DNA from: Bacteroidaceae bacterium
Lineage (GTDB): Bacteria > Bacteroidota > Bacteroidia > Bacteroidales > Bacteroidaceae
Length of the DNA stretch: 47,648 nucleotides
NCBI GenBank assembly: GCA_017540585.1
Contig: JAFYAT010000082.1
Coordinates: forward strand, 1-47,648
Direction: 5' to 3'
Position 1 is the first letter of the stretch. Each line of letters starts with the position of its first letter. The position numbers and the translations under genes are program-made. Under the pieces are notes generated by a model. The model saw only the letters and a list, made by a program, of their open reading frames with translations, had not been told where the DNA came from and did no database searches. This document shows positions 33,152 through 42,450 of the stretch, in pieces.

Positions 33152-33838
33152 ATGATTGAAATAAAGAATATAACAAAGTCATTCGGTAATCTTCAGGTGC
33201 TCAAGGGCATTGACCTGCAGATAGACAAAGGTATGGTGGTCAGTATCGTAGGACCATCAGGCGCAGGTAAGACCACACTTCTGCAGATTATGGGAACACT
33301 TGACGAGCCTGACTCAGGAAGTGTCATTATCAACGGTACAGATGTTACACGTCTCAGTCAGAACGAATTGGCTAAGTTCCGCAATCTTCACCTTGGTTTC
33401 GTATTCCAGTTTCATCAGCTCTTGCCAGAGTTTACGGCACTTGAGAACGTCATGATTCCAGGAATGATTGCTGGTCGTAACAACAAGGAACTGAAGGCTC
33501 GTGCACTCGAGCTCCTTGACTTCCTCGGTCTCAAGGAACGTGCTGAGCATAAGCCATCACAGCTCTCCGGTGGAGAAAAGCAACGTGTAGCCGTAGCACG
33601 TGCCCTCATCAACAATCCTGAGGTTATCCTTGCAGACGAGCCATCAGGAAGTCTTGACTCACAGAACAAGGCTGAGCTTCATAAACTGTTCTTTGACCTT
33701 CGTGACAAGTTCGGTCAGACATTTGTTATAGTTACTCATGACGAGCACCTTTCCGAGATAACTGATCGCACAATCCACATCAAGGATGGTGTGATTGTAA
33801 ATGAAGAGTGCGAAAAGCCAGCGGATAATAAAGAGTAG
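33152..33838 (+). CDS. ABC transporter ATPase, LolD type
   Basis: 228 residues. Walker [11 protein letters not shown]-loop in [17 protein letters not shown], signature [16 protein letters not shown] and Walker [30 protein letters not shown] is the LolD form of this subfamily. LolD powers the LolCE complex that releases lipoproteins from the inner membrane. No permease gene is adjacent, so LolCE must be encoded elsewhere. It follows the EnvC-like gene by 16 bp in the same operon. A FtsE-like partnership with EnvC is the alternative, given the neighbour. Confidence 0.88.
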   Translation: MIEIKNITKSFGNLQVLKGIDLQIDKGMVVSIVGPSGAGKTTLLQIMGTLDEPDSGSVIINGTDVTRLSQNELAKFRNLHLGFVFQFHQLLPEFTALENVMIPGMIAGRNNKELKARALELLDFLGLKERAEHKPSQLSGGEKQRVAVARALINNPEVILADEPSGSLDSQNKAELHKLFFDLRDKFGQTFVIVTHDEHLSEITDRTIHIKDGVIVNEECEKPADNKE

Positions 33839-33904
33839 AAACAGGAATACATAGTTTTTTAGTCAAGATAGAATGCCATCTCAACTATAGAAACTATTCC
33901 ATTT

Positions 33905-33981
33905 GTGAAAACTCACAACCAATAAGTTTAAGAGCATAAAAACTCAAAAACTTACAAACTTAAGAACTAAAGAACTCACAT
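33905..33981. repeat. aaaaactcaaaaact word repeat upstream of cvfB-like gene
   Basis: Repeated actcacaa, aaaaactc and aaacttac words run to 3 bp before the ATG at 33984. This is the same family as 10978-11093 and 29237-29287, but here only one orientation is seen. Confidence 0.7.
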
Positions 33982-33983
33982 AT

Positions 33984-34826
33984 ATGAAATTGCAACTTGG
34001 CAAGCGTAATGAGCTTGAAGTCATAAAGGAGGTAGATTTTGGTGTCTATCTCGACGGTGGGGAGATTGGTGAAATCCTTCTGCCAAAACGATATGTACCT
34101 GAAGGAACAAAGGTAGGTGACATCCTTGACGTGTTCCTTTACCTTGATAGTGAGGAGCGACTTGTTGCCACTACAGAGACTCCACTCACTCAGGTGGGTG
34201 AGTTCTCTTATCTCGAAGTCAACTGGGTCAACGATTCAGGTGCTTTCCTCAACTGGGGACTCATGAAGGACCTTTTCTGTCCGTTCCGTGAACAGAAGAT
34301 GCGTATGCAGCAGGGACGTAGTTATATAGTATATACATATATAGATGCTCTCACATACCGCATCGTGGCAAGTGCCAAGGTCGATAAGTTCCTCAGCAAG
34401 GAGATGCCGCCATACAAGGTGAATGATACTGTCAGCATACTTATCCAGCAGAAGACAGACCTCGGTTTCAAGGCTATCGTAGAAGGTAAGTACAGCGGAC
34501 TCATTTACCAGAGCGAACTGTTCCAGAACATTCATACAGGCGACCGTCTTCAGGCTTACGTCAAGAACGTAAGAAGTGACTGTAAGATAGACCTTGTGCT
34601 CCAGCAGCATGGTCGTCGTCATGTACGCTCATTTGCCGACCAGCTATTAGAGTATATTCAGGAGCACGACGGTTTCTGTCCTTATCACGACAAATCGCCT
34701 GCCGAAGACATCTACGAGGCTTTCCAAGTCAGCAAGAAGACCTTCAAACAGGCTGTAGGCGACCTCTATAAGAAAAAGAAAATCGAGCTTCTTGATAATG
34801 GACTTATGGAAATTCATAATTCATGA
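33984..34826 (+). CDS. S1 RNA-binding domain protein, CvfB family
   Basis: 280 residues. Three S1-like beta-barrels fill residues 1 to about 215, the first near MKLQLGKRNELEVIKEV, a second within EVNWVNDSGAFLNWGLMKDL, and a third in ILIQQKTDLGFKAIVEGKYSGLIY. A winged-helix domain (AFQVSKKTFKQAVGDLYKK) closes the protein, as in CvfB of Firmicutes, a conserved RNA-binding regulator of virulence gene expression. The RNA targets are unknown here. It lies alone, downstream of the LolD-type gene with a word-repeat gap. Confidence 0.88.
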   Translation: MKLQLGKRNELEVIKEVDFGVYLDGGEIGEILLPKRYVPEGTKVGDILDVFLYLDSEERLVATTETPLTQVGEFSYLEVNWVNDSGAFLNWGLMKDLFCPFREQKMRMQQGRSYIVYTYIDALTYRIVASAKVDKFLSKEMPPYKVNDTVSILIQQKTDLGFKAIVEGKYSGLIYQSELFQNIHTGDRLQAYVKNVRSDCKIDLVLQQHGRRHVRSFADQLLEYIQEHDGFCPYHDKSPAEDIYEAFQVSKKTFKQAVGDLYKKKKIELLDNGLMEIHNS

Positions 34827-34996
34827 TGCGTTATATTATGGTTATATCATCATTTTCACACGATAGTTAATCACGTTTGCAAAGATACTCCAAAATACTG
34901 AAACAATAAAAAATTTGACTTTATTTATTTTGACCTCATTAGAGTTAATATATATGGCGAAATCAAGTTTTTAAAGTGTGTCGTTCAAAACACAAT

Positions 34997-35022
34997 GAGG
35001 ATGTGCCGATTGGCACATCCTC
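34997..35022. terminator. Bidirectional terminator
   Basis: Perfect stem gaggatgtgcc / ggcacatcctc with a gatt loop, between convergent genes. T-rich flanks occur on both sides. Confidence 0.85.
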
Positions 35023-35048
35023 GTTTATCAATTTGGGCTACACGCATC

Positions 35049-36716
35049 TTATTCACACACAGCACGGATGCTTCGACCGCCTAGGCGGAAAAATATGGCA
35101 TCACCACTATTACGAGTGCTGGAAAAAAAATTTATTCCATACGCAAATTCGCAGCCATTACCATAATCATCCCCATTATAAAGAGAAGATGACCAATAAC
35201 ATCCATACGTACCGACAAGACGATACGTGTCTTCTGCATAATATCCAGCAGTAGGAAGGAATATGTGACAATCAGACAAAGAGTAATTTCCTGTACTCTC
35301 ATGTATTCCATTTTCGCGAACAAATACGCCCTTGTCTGACGGTGTTTTTGCCTTGTAAACAATGTAACCTGCTTTGTTCGTGCCCATATACTTTTTTGAC
35401 CATACCCAATAGCAATTGTTGACAAGTTCTACCCATTCTGAGCACTTTGGCATACGCCATGATTTACCCATGTTTTCACAGGCGGCATCGTCCTTGGCTT
35501 CAAGTGTAGTTTTATGGTCAACAGTGCCTAATGATTCATCCACACAATATTTTGTTAGAGTATTGTAAGCACCATTGCACCACTTGTATGTTGCCCAGGA
35601 AAAACATGTTTTTACGTATGATTGCTGATTGTTATAGTTGTAGTTCATCAAATTGGTTTCATCAGCCTCTCCCAATGCCTTAGTCTCACCCCATGCATAG
35701 TAATTACCATAGTCTAATGGACTTGTTGCTCCTACGTTCATAGTTGCCCATTTCAATCCAGAATCCAAACCAAGGTTAATGTATGGATAACCGTCATTTC
35801 TGCCAGATGCGGAGAAGCACATGTCTGATGTTTTATAGCGATACGCTTTGCCAGCTTCAAGTACCTTACTTTCGAGCAATGCGATATATTCTGTGCCATC
35901 GCTTGCTACGGCTGTAAGTTGTAGTTCACCTGTTGTAGTAGGGAGTGCCGCAAAATAAGCCACAAGTTCCTTGTTGTTCTCTGTCGTAGTTATGTTGTTA
36001 AACGCAAGGCTGACGCTTGAAGTTGTAGCTATGGATTTAATCTCACCAGTTGAGACGTTCATAGTTGCAGAAGTAACCCATACATTTTCGCCCATTTGGT
36101 TCGAGAGTGCTATGCTCTTCCATGTAGCAGCAACAGGCATGGTGAGTTTGAACTGAATAATGGCTATGGCATGATTGAAGTCAAACACAACTTCATGAGT
36201 TGAGCCATTAGCACAACCCTCCTCAGAGAATGTGGAAGGTGCATACATATAGTCATACTTCTTGCCAATGGTTGCGAGTGTGCCATCCTGCCCCGTCATG
36301 TCGATAGGTACGGATGTGTAAGGTGTAGATGATGGTATATCACCATTGTAGGGAGAATATGCTGCGTATGTATTCCCTTTCTTGAGAGCCCAACCTGCAC
36401 CGTCAAACGAAGCATAGTGAGCATCATTCTCACAATTGCCTGTGTTGATGTTCAATGCCTGTTTAGCCTGATTGTTTGACTCAGGAGTGATAGGGAACAC
36501 ACCAAGTGCATCATAGCTTGCCCATGCAAAGCTGATGCCGTTGTCCGTAGCCGTGAGTGATGTACGTGTGTCATCATCATACACGAAAGGTTTGCTCTTG
36601 ATTGTCACTCGTTCAATGTCACCCTCGGCAACATTGTTCACGTTCATGTCTGCCAGCTCCGACGTACATGAGGCAAGCAGAACCATAGGAAGGATGTGAA
36701 GGATTGTCTTTTTCAT
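35049..36716 (-). CDS. Fimbrillin-family lipoprotein with C-terminal FISUMP-like domain
   Basis: 555 residues. The lipobox LLASC gives acylated Cys16. Residues about 20-280 resemble fimbrillin/Mfa-type proteins (DDTRTSLTATDNGISFAWASYDALGVFP). Residues about 315-555 form a separate domain, starting YINLGLDSGLKWATMNVGA and continuing with SWRMPKCSEWVELVNNC and IFLPTAGYYAEDTYRLVG. These match the Fibrobacter succinogenes major-paralogous-type domain found on many Bacteroidota surface proteins. It is probably a surface adhesin or pilus tip component. A 60-residue gene precedes it by 3 bp in one operon. Confidence 0.8.
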   Translation of the reverse strand: MKKTILHILPMVLLASCTSELADMNVNNVAEGDIERVTIKSKPFVYDDDTRTSLTATDNGISFAWASYDALGVFPITPESNNQAKQALNINTGNCENDAHYASFDGAGWALKKGNTYAAYSPYNGDIPSSTPYTSVPIDMTGQDGTLATIGKKYDYMYAPSTFSEEGCANGSTHEVVFDFNHAIAIIQFKLTMPVAATWKSIALSNQMGENVWVTSATMNVSTGEIKSIATTSSVSLAFNNITTTENNKELVAYFAALPTTTGELQLTAVASDGTEYIALLESKVLEAGKAYRYKTSDMCFSASGRNDGYPYINLGLDSGLKWATMNVGATSPLDYGNYYAWGETKALGEADETNLMNYNYNNQQSYVKTCFSWATYKWCNGAYNTLTKYCVDESLGTVDHKTTLEAKDDAACENMGKSWRMPKCSEWVELVNNCYWVWSKKYMGTNKAGYIVYKAKTPSDKGVFVRENGIHESTGNYSLSDCHIFLPTAGYYAEDTYRLVGTYGCYWSSSLYNGDDYGNGCEFAYGINFFSSTRNSGDAIFFRLGGRSIRAVCE

Positions 36717-36719
36717 ATC

Positions 36720-36902
36720 TCAGTTGGAAAAGATTTGGTTAAGTTGTTTACTCTCGTCTGATGCCACGCCGTCCACTGAACGTTTACGTGCATTCCAGCC
36801 CTCAAAGTCTTTGGCTTTCACCACTTGACTGCCTGCAAGAATAGAGGCTCTAAGCCCTGACTTACGCACCTCACAAAGAGGTGCAGAATAAAATTTTGCC
36901 AT
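36720..36902 (-). CDS. Small protein of unknown function upstream of the fimbrillin-like gene
   Basis: 60 residues (MAKFYSAPLCEVRKSG...), basic, without a signal peptide. Short proteins with a YxAPxCEV-type start are frequent in Prevotella in front of surface-protein genes, but their function is unknown. It ends 3 bp before the fimbrillin-like start, and a good promoter (-7 complement 36941-36948, TACTTTTG; TTTG complement at 36968-36971, 19-bp spacer) lies upstream, so it heads a two-gene operon. Confidence 0.6.
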   Translation of the reverse strand: MAKFYSAPLCEVRKSGLRASILAGSQVVKAKDFEGWNARKRSVDGVASDESKQLNQIFSN

Positions 36903-36940
36903 CTTAGTTTTGCTTTTAGGTTTTTAGTTTATTGTCGTGG

Positions 36941-36971
36941 CAAAAGTAAACATTTTCTGTAAATTAACAAA
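36941..36971 (-). promoter_or_regulatory. Promoter of the small-protein / fimbrillin operon
   Basis: On the minus strand TTTG (36968-36971) and TACTTTTG (36941-36948) are 19 bp apart, an ideal Bacteroidota promoter. The first ATG is 39 bp downstream. Confidence 0.7.
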
Positions 36972-37094
36972 AAGAAGAGCGAGCATAATGAGGAAAAAAA
37001 AGGCGTTCTGCATAGTCCTTTGGAAATTGAATGTCAATTATTGATTTTGACCGCTCTATGTGAGTAATAAAAACATACCCAAAGTGGAGTGAAA

Positions 37095-37261
37095 ATCATA
37101 CGAGGTATGATGTGCAACATCGAACGAGGATTAATATATCACATCGAATGAGGATTGATGTGCAACATCAAACGAGGTAAGATATGCCATATCGAACGAG
37201 GTACGATGTGCAACATCGTATAAGGATTGATGTGCAACATCGATAGGTATCGAATTGGCAT
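37095..37261. repeat. 24-bp tandem array of GATGT/ACATC palindromes
   Basis: Units start at 37095, 37119, 37143, 37167, 37191, 37215 and 37239. Six are exactly 24 bp, the seventh is 23, and a partial unit follows. The shared pattern is atcgaacgagg-nn-gatgtgcaac. Across unit borders gatgt-gca-acatc forms a dyad. In the unit at 37167 both arms have changed together to gatat and atatc. Confidence 0.9.
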
Positions 37262-37278
37262 ATCGATGTTGGGTCTCT

Positions 37279-37364
37279 CAGACTAGCGTTAGTTTGTATG
37301 ACAGACTAGCGTTAGTCTGCAATACAAACTAATGCTACTTTGTTCACAAACTAGCATTAGTTTG
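37279..37364. repeat. CTAG-centred palindromic array, second locus
   Basis: Cores start at 37279, 37302, 37325 and 37347 (spacing 23, 23, 22). Two cores are perfect 18-bp dyads: cagactagcgttagtctg-type and caaactagcattagtttg. It is the same family as 17597-17711 and directly follows the unrelated 24-bp array. Confidence 0.88.
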
Positions 37365-37400
37365 AGAGACTGCTTTCATTCCGCTAAAAAACACTGAATA

Positions 37401-37447
37401 AAAAACAGAGGGCACAGAGAGCCGAAGCCCACTGTGTCCTCTGTTTT
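37401..37447 (-). terminator. Hairpin terminator of the cagaggac family
   Basis: aaaacagagggcacag pairs with ctgtgtcctctgtttt (one mismatch). It follows the YitT-RdgB gene on the minus strand and shares its core with the hairpins at 23019 and 26856. Confidence 0.8.
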
Positions 37448-37468
37448 GAAAGAAAACGAAGCGCATCG

Positions 37469-39166
37469 TTAAGCCTTCTTCTCGAAGAAGTCCTTGAGTT
37501 TGCTGAGAGCGATGGCACGCTGGCTAATCTGGTTCTTGATGTCAACGCCAAGTTCATCATAAGTCTGTTCGTAACCCTTAGGAATGAATATGGAGTCGTA
37601 GAAGAACTTAGGCTCGCTTGATGGCTGTTCAGCTATTGTTCCCTCAAGGATGCCGTCGAATATGTGTGTCTCATTCTTCATAGGGTCTATATATTCGCCA
37701 GTAACGAGTGCAACAGCTGTACGGAGATGTGCTGTACGTTCCTTACCTTGAAGCCTGTCGAGAACTTTCTCCACGTTACCCTTTACGTCATCATGCTGAA
37801 TTGGCTTGTCCTTGTTAGCCGAAGCCGTATGAAGGATGTTGAGCATCTCGTTGGATAGTTCCTCGTTATATTGCTCAGAATGGAGCTTGAACTTAGGATC
37901 GCTCAATACCTCTTCATCGTTGATGGATGTGTAGGTTGTAGAGTAGATACCTGGAAGACCATTGAGAGCGTCACATTCGAGTGCTGTGTCATCTGCTATA
38001 CAGTCAAAGCCGTAGTAACGCTTGATGAAGCGTGCTTTGAGGAGTGCATTTTCCTGAATACTGCCAGTTATGCGAGGAATGTCTATACGGCAACCTATAT
38101 CGGCAAGAGAACGCACGTCATATTTCTCGCCAAGAATGGCACGTGCCTCATTGAGCTTGTGTGTACTGTTAGTCGCAAACACAAGTGTGCGCTTGCCCTT
38201 CTGCTGTTTCTCAGCCTTGACCTTCATCTGGTCAAATCCCTCGCCCCAAACGCTGTTGGCATTACTAAGGGAAACGAAGGCAAATGGGTCGATAGATTTG
38301 ATAAGACGCTGGATATACATCTGCTCATTCTTACGCACGATACTCAAAAGCACCTTACGTTCTGAATGGGTGTACCAACCCTCACCATCAAGCATAGTCA
38401 CACCTCGTCCTGTCTTTACTATGGCATCTGCTATCTTCTGTGGATTGCGTGAGAAGATAAGGAACTGTACCGATTGGTTAGTCTTGTTGAGACAGAAATC
38501 GAGAGTGAAGCTACAGATGAAAAGAAGTACGAAGCCGAAGATTACGCGGAACCAGTCGTGAAACACAGGATAGCATGATGAGATGATGATGATATCGCAG
38601 GCAAGTATGACTGTACCCAATGACATCTGTTTGTATTTGTTCACGATGGCAGCAATAATATCGGTACCGCCAGTAGAACCATTGTTTGCAAAACAGAGGT
38701 ACAAGCCAATACCGTCGGTAATACCTCCAAGCACACATGCCATAAATGTTTCATCACCAAGAAGACGTGGGAAAACAAGGTGTCCACTTGCATCAACATC
38801 AGCTATCAAGCCTTGAAACAAACCAAGAATATAGGTCATGCTAAGCACGCCATAGATGGTCTTCAGACAGAACTTTAGACCAAGAGTCTTTACCGCCACT
38901 ATGAGCAAACATACGTTGATGATGAAGTAGGTTGTATTTACATTCCATTCTGTTACATAGAAGATGATGGTTGCAATACCTATTACGCCACCTGTAGTAA
39001 GTCCATAAGGGAGCATGAAAATATTTACGCCTAAGGCATAAATTGAAACTCCAAGGGTGATGAAGAAATAATCCTTGAGTTCAAGTTTAAGTGCATTTAT
39101 ATTGTTCTTGTTTGACAAGAATCTACGCACTTTGTCAATAACAGAAATTCTTGCAGAATCTGCCAT
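37469..39166 (-). CDS. Fusion of YitT-type membrane protein and RdgB/HAM1 nucleotide pyrophosphatase
   Basis: 565 residues in one uninterrupted frame. Residues about 25-210 are a YitT/DUF161 membrane protein with five or six helices (LMLPYGLTTGGVIGIATII-type core), and about 225-305 its soluble DUF2179 domain. Residues about 325-565 are an ITP/XTP pyrophosphatase: LVFATNSTHKLNEAR, GSIQENALLKARF, and the catalytic IADDTALECDALNGLPG (usual DDSGLEVDAL). About 30 extra residues lie between GIYS and RTAHLRTAV compared with the usual length. In other Bacteroidales these are separate neighbouring genes next to leuS. RdgB removes inosine and xanthosine triphosphates. The function of YitT is unknown. 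Confidence 0.85.
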   Translation of the reverse strand: MADSARISVIDKVRRFLSNKNNINALKLELKDYFFITLGVSIYALGVNIFMLPYGLTTGGVIGIATIIFYVTEWNVNTTYFIINVCLLIVAVKTLGLKFCLKTIYGVLSMTYILGLFQGLIADVDASGHLVFPRLLGDETFMACVLGGITDGIGLYLCFANNGSTGGTDIIAAIVNKYKQMSLGTVILACDIIIISSCYPVFHDWFRVIFGFVLLFICSFTLDFCLNKTNQSVQFLIFSRNPQKIADAIVKTGRGVTMLDGEGWYTHSERKVLLSIVRKNEQMYIQRLIKSIDPFAFVSLSNANSVWGEGFDQMKVKAEKQQKGKRTLVFATNSTHKLNEARAILGEKYDVRSLADIGCRIDIPRITGSIQENALLKARFIKRYYGFDCIADDTALECDALNGLPGIYSTTYTSINDEEVLSDPKFKLHSEQYNEELSNEMLNILHTASANKDKPIQHDDVKGNVEKVLDRLQGKERTAHLRTAVALVTGEYIDPMKNETHIFDGILEGTIAEQPSSEPKFFYDSIFIPKGYEQTYDELGVDIKNQISQRAIALSKLKDFFEKKA

Positions 39167-39174
39167 AAAATATT

Positions 39175-39405
39175 ATTTCAGATGGAGTTGAAGAAGTTAA
39201 CAAATTCTACTTTATGCAGGGAGTTAAAAAGGTATTAAAATGAAGTTAAAGTGGAGTTAAAAAGACGAATGTCCATCACTGAATAATTTCACGAACTAAT
39301 CTGCAAACAATCAAACGTCTCTTTAACTTCCTATATAACTCCTTTTTTTACTACAATTTAACTACATGCTAAAGTTGAGTTAACCAATAACTCCTTTTTA
39401 AGTAA
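39175..39405. repeat. gagttaaa word-repeat spacer between fusion gene and leuS
   Basis: Words ggagttgaagaagttaac, gagttaaaaag and gaagttaaagtgg on the left face ctttaacttcc, aactcct and aatttaactac words on the right, giving an imperfect long inverted repeat. It fills the gap without a recognisable promoter. Confidence 0.6.
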
Positions 39406-39407
39406 TC

Positions 39408-42260
39408 TTACTTCTTGAGCACGATGTTAATCATCTTGCCTGGCACGACGATAACCTTGGCAACTGTGAAGCCTTCCATCCACTTAGCTGACTGAGGATT
39501 CTCGAGTGCTGCCTTCTCGCAAGTAGCGTTGTCTGTTCCTGCAGGGAACTCAAGTGGGAAGCGTGCCTTACCGTTGAAGGCAACCATCATCTTCACGCTG
39601 TCTTCCTTGAGGTAGTCCTCGTTGAAAGCTGGCCATGGAGCATCACATACTGTACCTTCATGTCCGAGAACGTGGTAAAGCTCTTCTGCGATATGTGGAC
39701 AGAATGGAGCGATAAGAACAGCAAGCGCTTCCTTAACCTCGCGTGATGTGCTCTTAATCTTAGAAAGTTCATTGAGGCAAACCATGAATGCAGCAACACT
39801 TGTGTTGTATGAGAACTGCTCAATGTCACCTGTAACCTTCTTGATGAGAGTGTGGAGAGCCTTACGTTCCTCTGCTGTTGCATCACCATCTGTTGCCACA
39901 AGCTGGTCATCCTTGAAGAAGAAGTTCCAGAGCTTCTTGAGGAAGCGGTGGCAACCGTCAATACCGTTAGTGTCCCAAGGCTTTGACTGCTCAACAGGAC
40001 CGAGGAACATCTCGTAGAGTCGGAGTGTATCGGCGCCGAACTTCTCAACAATCATATCTGGGTTTACGACATTGAACATAGACTTTGACATCTTCTCTAC
40101 TGCCCATCCGCAGATATACTTGCCCTCATCGTTGAGGATGAACTCTGCGTTGTTGTATTCAGGGCGCCATGCCTTGAATGCCTCTACGTCGAGAACGTCA
40201 GCACTAACGATATTTACATCAACGTGGATAGGAGTAGTGTCGTAAGCATCCTTCTTGTCGAGTGATACGAATGTATTTGTATCCTTGATACGATAGACGA
40301 AGTTGCTTCGTCCCTGAATCATACCCTGGTTGATAAGCTTCTGGAATGGTTCATCCTTTACAGATACACCCATATCGAAGAGGAACTTGTTCCAGAAACG
40401 AGAGTAGATGAGGTGACCTGTTGCGTGCTCTGAACCGCCCACATAGAGGTCAACATTCTGCCAGTATTTGGCAGCCTCTGGTGAGAGGAGTGCCTTGTCG
40501 TTGTGTGGATCCATGTAGCGGAGGTAGTATGCTGAAGAACCTGCGAAACCTGGCATTGTGTAAAGCTCGATAGGGAAGACAGTCTTGTTGTCGATAAGGC
40601 TGTTGGCCACAATCTTCTTGTTTGCCTCGTCCCATGCCCACTCAGTAGCGTTACCGAGTGGTGGCTCGCCTGTCTCAGTTGGGAGGAACTTCTCTACCTG
40701 TGGGAGCTGGATAGGGAGACACTCCTCAGGAATCATGCAAGGAATGCCGTTCTTGTAATATACTGGGAATGGCTCGCCCCAGTAACGCTGGCGTGAGAAG
40801 ATAGCATCACGAAGACGGTAGTTCACCTTCACACGACCAATATTGTGCTTCTTAACGAATGTCTTTGTTGCTGCAATAGCCTCCTTAACTGTCAATCCGT
40901 TAAGGTTGAGTGACTCGCCATCATACTCTACGGCAGTCTTGCCTGGAGCTGGTGAGTTGCTCACGATACCCTCCTTTGCGTCATAACTTTCCTCGCTTAC
41001 GTCAGCACCCTCGATGAGTGGGATGATAGGGAGGTTGAAGTGCTTGGCAAAGGCATAGTCACGTGAGTCGTGAGCTGGCACAGCCATGATGGCTCCAGTA
41101 CCATAGCCAGCAAGTACATATTCTGAAATCCAGATAGGATTCTTTTCTCCTGTAAATGGGTTGATTGCGTATGAACCTGAGAATACACCTGTAACCTTGT
41201 GGTCAATCATGCGCTCACGCTCTGTACGTCCCTTGACGTATGTGATGTACTCCTCAACTGCCTTTTTCTGCTCGGCTGTAGTCACCTTCTGTACGAGGTC
41301 ACTCTCAGGAGCAAGAACCATGAATGTTACTCCGAACATAGTATCTGCACGAGTTGTGAAGATTGTGAAATACTCATCTGTACCTGCAATCTTGAACTCT
41401 ACTTCTGTACCCTCACTACGTCCAATCCAGTTCTTCTGTGTCTCCTTGATAGAGTCACTCCACTGGATAGTGTCAAGACCATCAAGAAGACGCTGTGAGT
41501 AAGCACTTACACGCAGGCACCATTGGCGCATCTTCTTCTGCTCTACTGGGAATCCGCCACGTACACTTACTCCGTCAACAACCTCGTCGTTGGCAAGTAC
41601 TGTACCGAGCTTTGGACACCAGTTGACCATTGTCTCACCAAGGAAAGCGATACGGTAGTTCATGAGTACGTCAGACTTCTTCTTCTCGTCCCATGAGTTC
41701 CATTCTTCTGCTGTGAATGTCAGGTTTTCGCTCTGAGCTACGTCAAGACCAGGGTTTCCTTCTGTCTCGAAGTGCTTGATGAGTGTCTCTATAGGAAGAG
41801 CCTTCTGCTCCTTGTTGCAGAAGAATGAGTTGTACATCTTCTGGAATGCCCATTGTGTCCACTTGTAGTAACCTGGAGCACAAGTACGAACCTCACGACT
41901 CCAGTCGAAGCAGAAACCAATCTTGTCCAACTGCTCACGATAGCGGTCGATATTGGCAAATGTAGTTACCTCAGGATGCTGTCCTGTCTGGATGGCATAC
42001 TGCTCAGCAGGAAGTCCGTAAGCGTCATAACCCATTGGGTTAAGTACGTTAAAGCCCTGAAGACGCTTGAAACGAGCGTAGATGTCGCTCGCAATATATC
42101 CGAGTGGATGACCAACATGAAGACCCGCACCTGATGGGTAAGGGAACATGTTGAGCACATAATACTTTGGCTTGCTATTATCTTCAGAGACTTGGTAAGT
42201 CTTGTTCTCTACCCAAGCCTTCTGCCATTTCTGTTCAATTTCTCTAAAATTGTAGTCCAT
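39408..42260 (-). CDS. leuS: Leucyl-tRNA synthetase
   Basis: 950 residues from the ATG at 42260 (an earlier in-frame ATG would translate the word repeat). The class I HIGH motif reads HVGHPLGY in [19 protein letters not shown], and KMSKS is present as [11 protein letters not shown]. The CP1 editing domain (about 240-480, with [12 protein letters not shown]) and the leucine-specific domain lie between, and the anticodon domain is complete. It charges tRNA-Leu. The gene precedes the YitT-RdgB fusion on the same strand, an order shared with Bacteroidales that have separate yitT and rdgB. Confidence 0.97.
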   Translation of the reverse strand: MDYNFREIEQKWQKAWVENKTYQVSEDNSKPKYYVLNMFPYPSGAGLHVGHPLGYIASDIYARFKRLQGFNVLNPMGYDAYGLPAEQYAIQTGQHPEVTTFANIDRYREQLDKIGFCFDWSREVRTCAPGYYKWTQWAFQKMYNSFFCNKEQKALPIETLIKHFETEGNPGLDVAQSENLTFTAEEWNSWDEKKKSDVLMNYRIAFLGETMVNWCPKLGTVLANDEVVDGVSVRGGFPVEQKKMRQWCLRVSAYSQRLLDGLDTIQWSDSIKETQKNWIGRSEGTEVEFKIAGTDEYFTIFTTRADTMFGVTFMVLAPESDLVQKVTTAEQKKAVEEYITYVKGRTERERMIDHKVTGVFSGSYAINPFTGEKNPIWISEYVLAGYGTGAIMAVPAHDSRDYAFAKHFNLPIIPLIEGADVSEESYDAKEGIVSNSPAPGKTAVEYDGESLNLNGLTVKEAIAATKTFVKKHNIGRVKVNYRLRDAIFSRQRYWGEPFPVYYKNGIPCMIPEECLPIQLPQVEKFLPTETGEPPLGNATEWAWDEANKKIVANSLIDNKTVFPIELYTMPGFAGSSAYYLRYMDPHNDKALLSPEAAKYWQNVDLYVGGSEHATGHLIYSRFWNKFLFDMGVSVKDEPFQKLINQGMIQGRSNFVYRIKDTNTFVSLDKKDAYDTTPIHVDVNIVSADVLDVEAFKAWRPEYNNAEFILNDEGKYICGWAVEKMSKSMFNVVNPDMIVEKFGADTLRLYEMFLGPVEQSKPWDTNGIDGCHRFLKKLWNFFFKDDQLVATDGDATAEERKALHTLIKKVTGDIEQFSYNTSVAAFMVCLNELSKIKSTSREVKEALAVLIAPFCPHIAEELYHVLGHEGTVCDAPWPAFNEDYLKEDSVKMMVAFNGKARFPLEFPAGTDNATCEKAALENPQSAKWMEGFTVAKVIVVPGKMINIVLKK

Positions 42261-42261
42261 G

Positions 42262-42440
42262 TTTTTAAGTGAAAAGTGAAAAGCGAAAAGTGAAAAATAT
42301 ATATCACCTTCCCATTTCACTTTCTTTATACGATTTTAATTATTATCAAATTATAAACTTGTCAACCTAAGTGAAAGCTTCAGCGAACAGAGTAAAATAT
42401 ATTTTTCACTTTTCACTTTTAACTTTTCACTTAGTCTCTA
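42262..42440. repeat. gaaaagtgaaaa word-repeat hairpin between argF' and leuS
   Basis: Left words aagtgaaaagtgaaaagc (42262-42295) face right words tttttcacttttcactttt (42400-42432), a long inverted repeat. On the right it ends at the small hairpin ctctaagc-ggaac-gcttagag (about 42434-42457), which includes the last codons of the carbamoyltransferase gene. Confidence 0.75.
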
Positions 42441-42450
42441 AGCGGAACGC

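Larger units (their letters stand above)
36903..37468. other. Large intergenic region with two neighbouring palindromic arrays
   Basis: 566 bp. It contains the promoter for the fimbrillin operon (36941-36971, minus strand), the 24-bp array (37095-37261), the 23-bp CTAG array (37279-37364) and the cagagg hairpin terminator (37401-37447). No gene is recognised in it. Confidence 0.6.
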
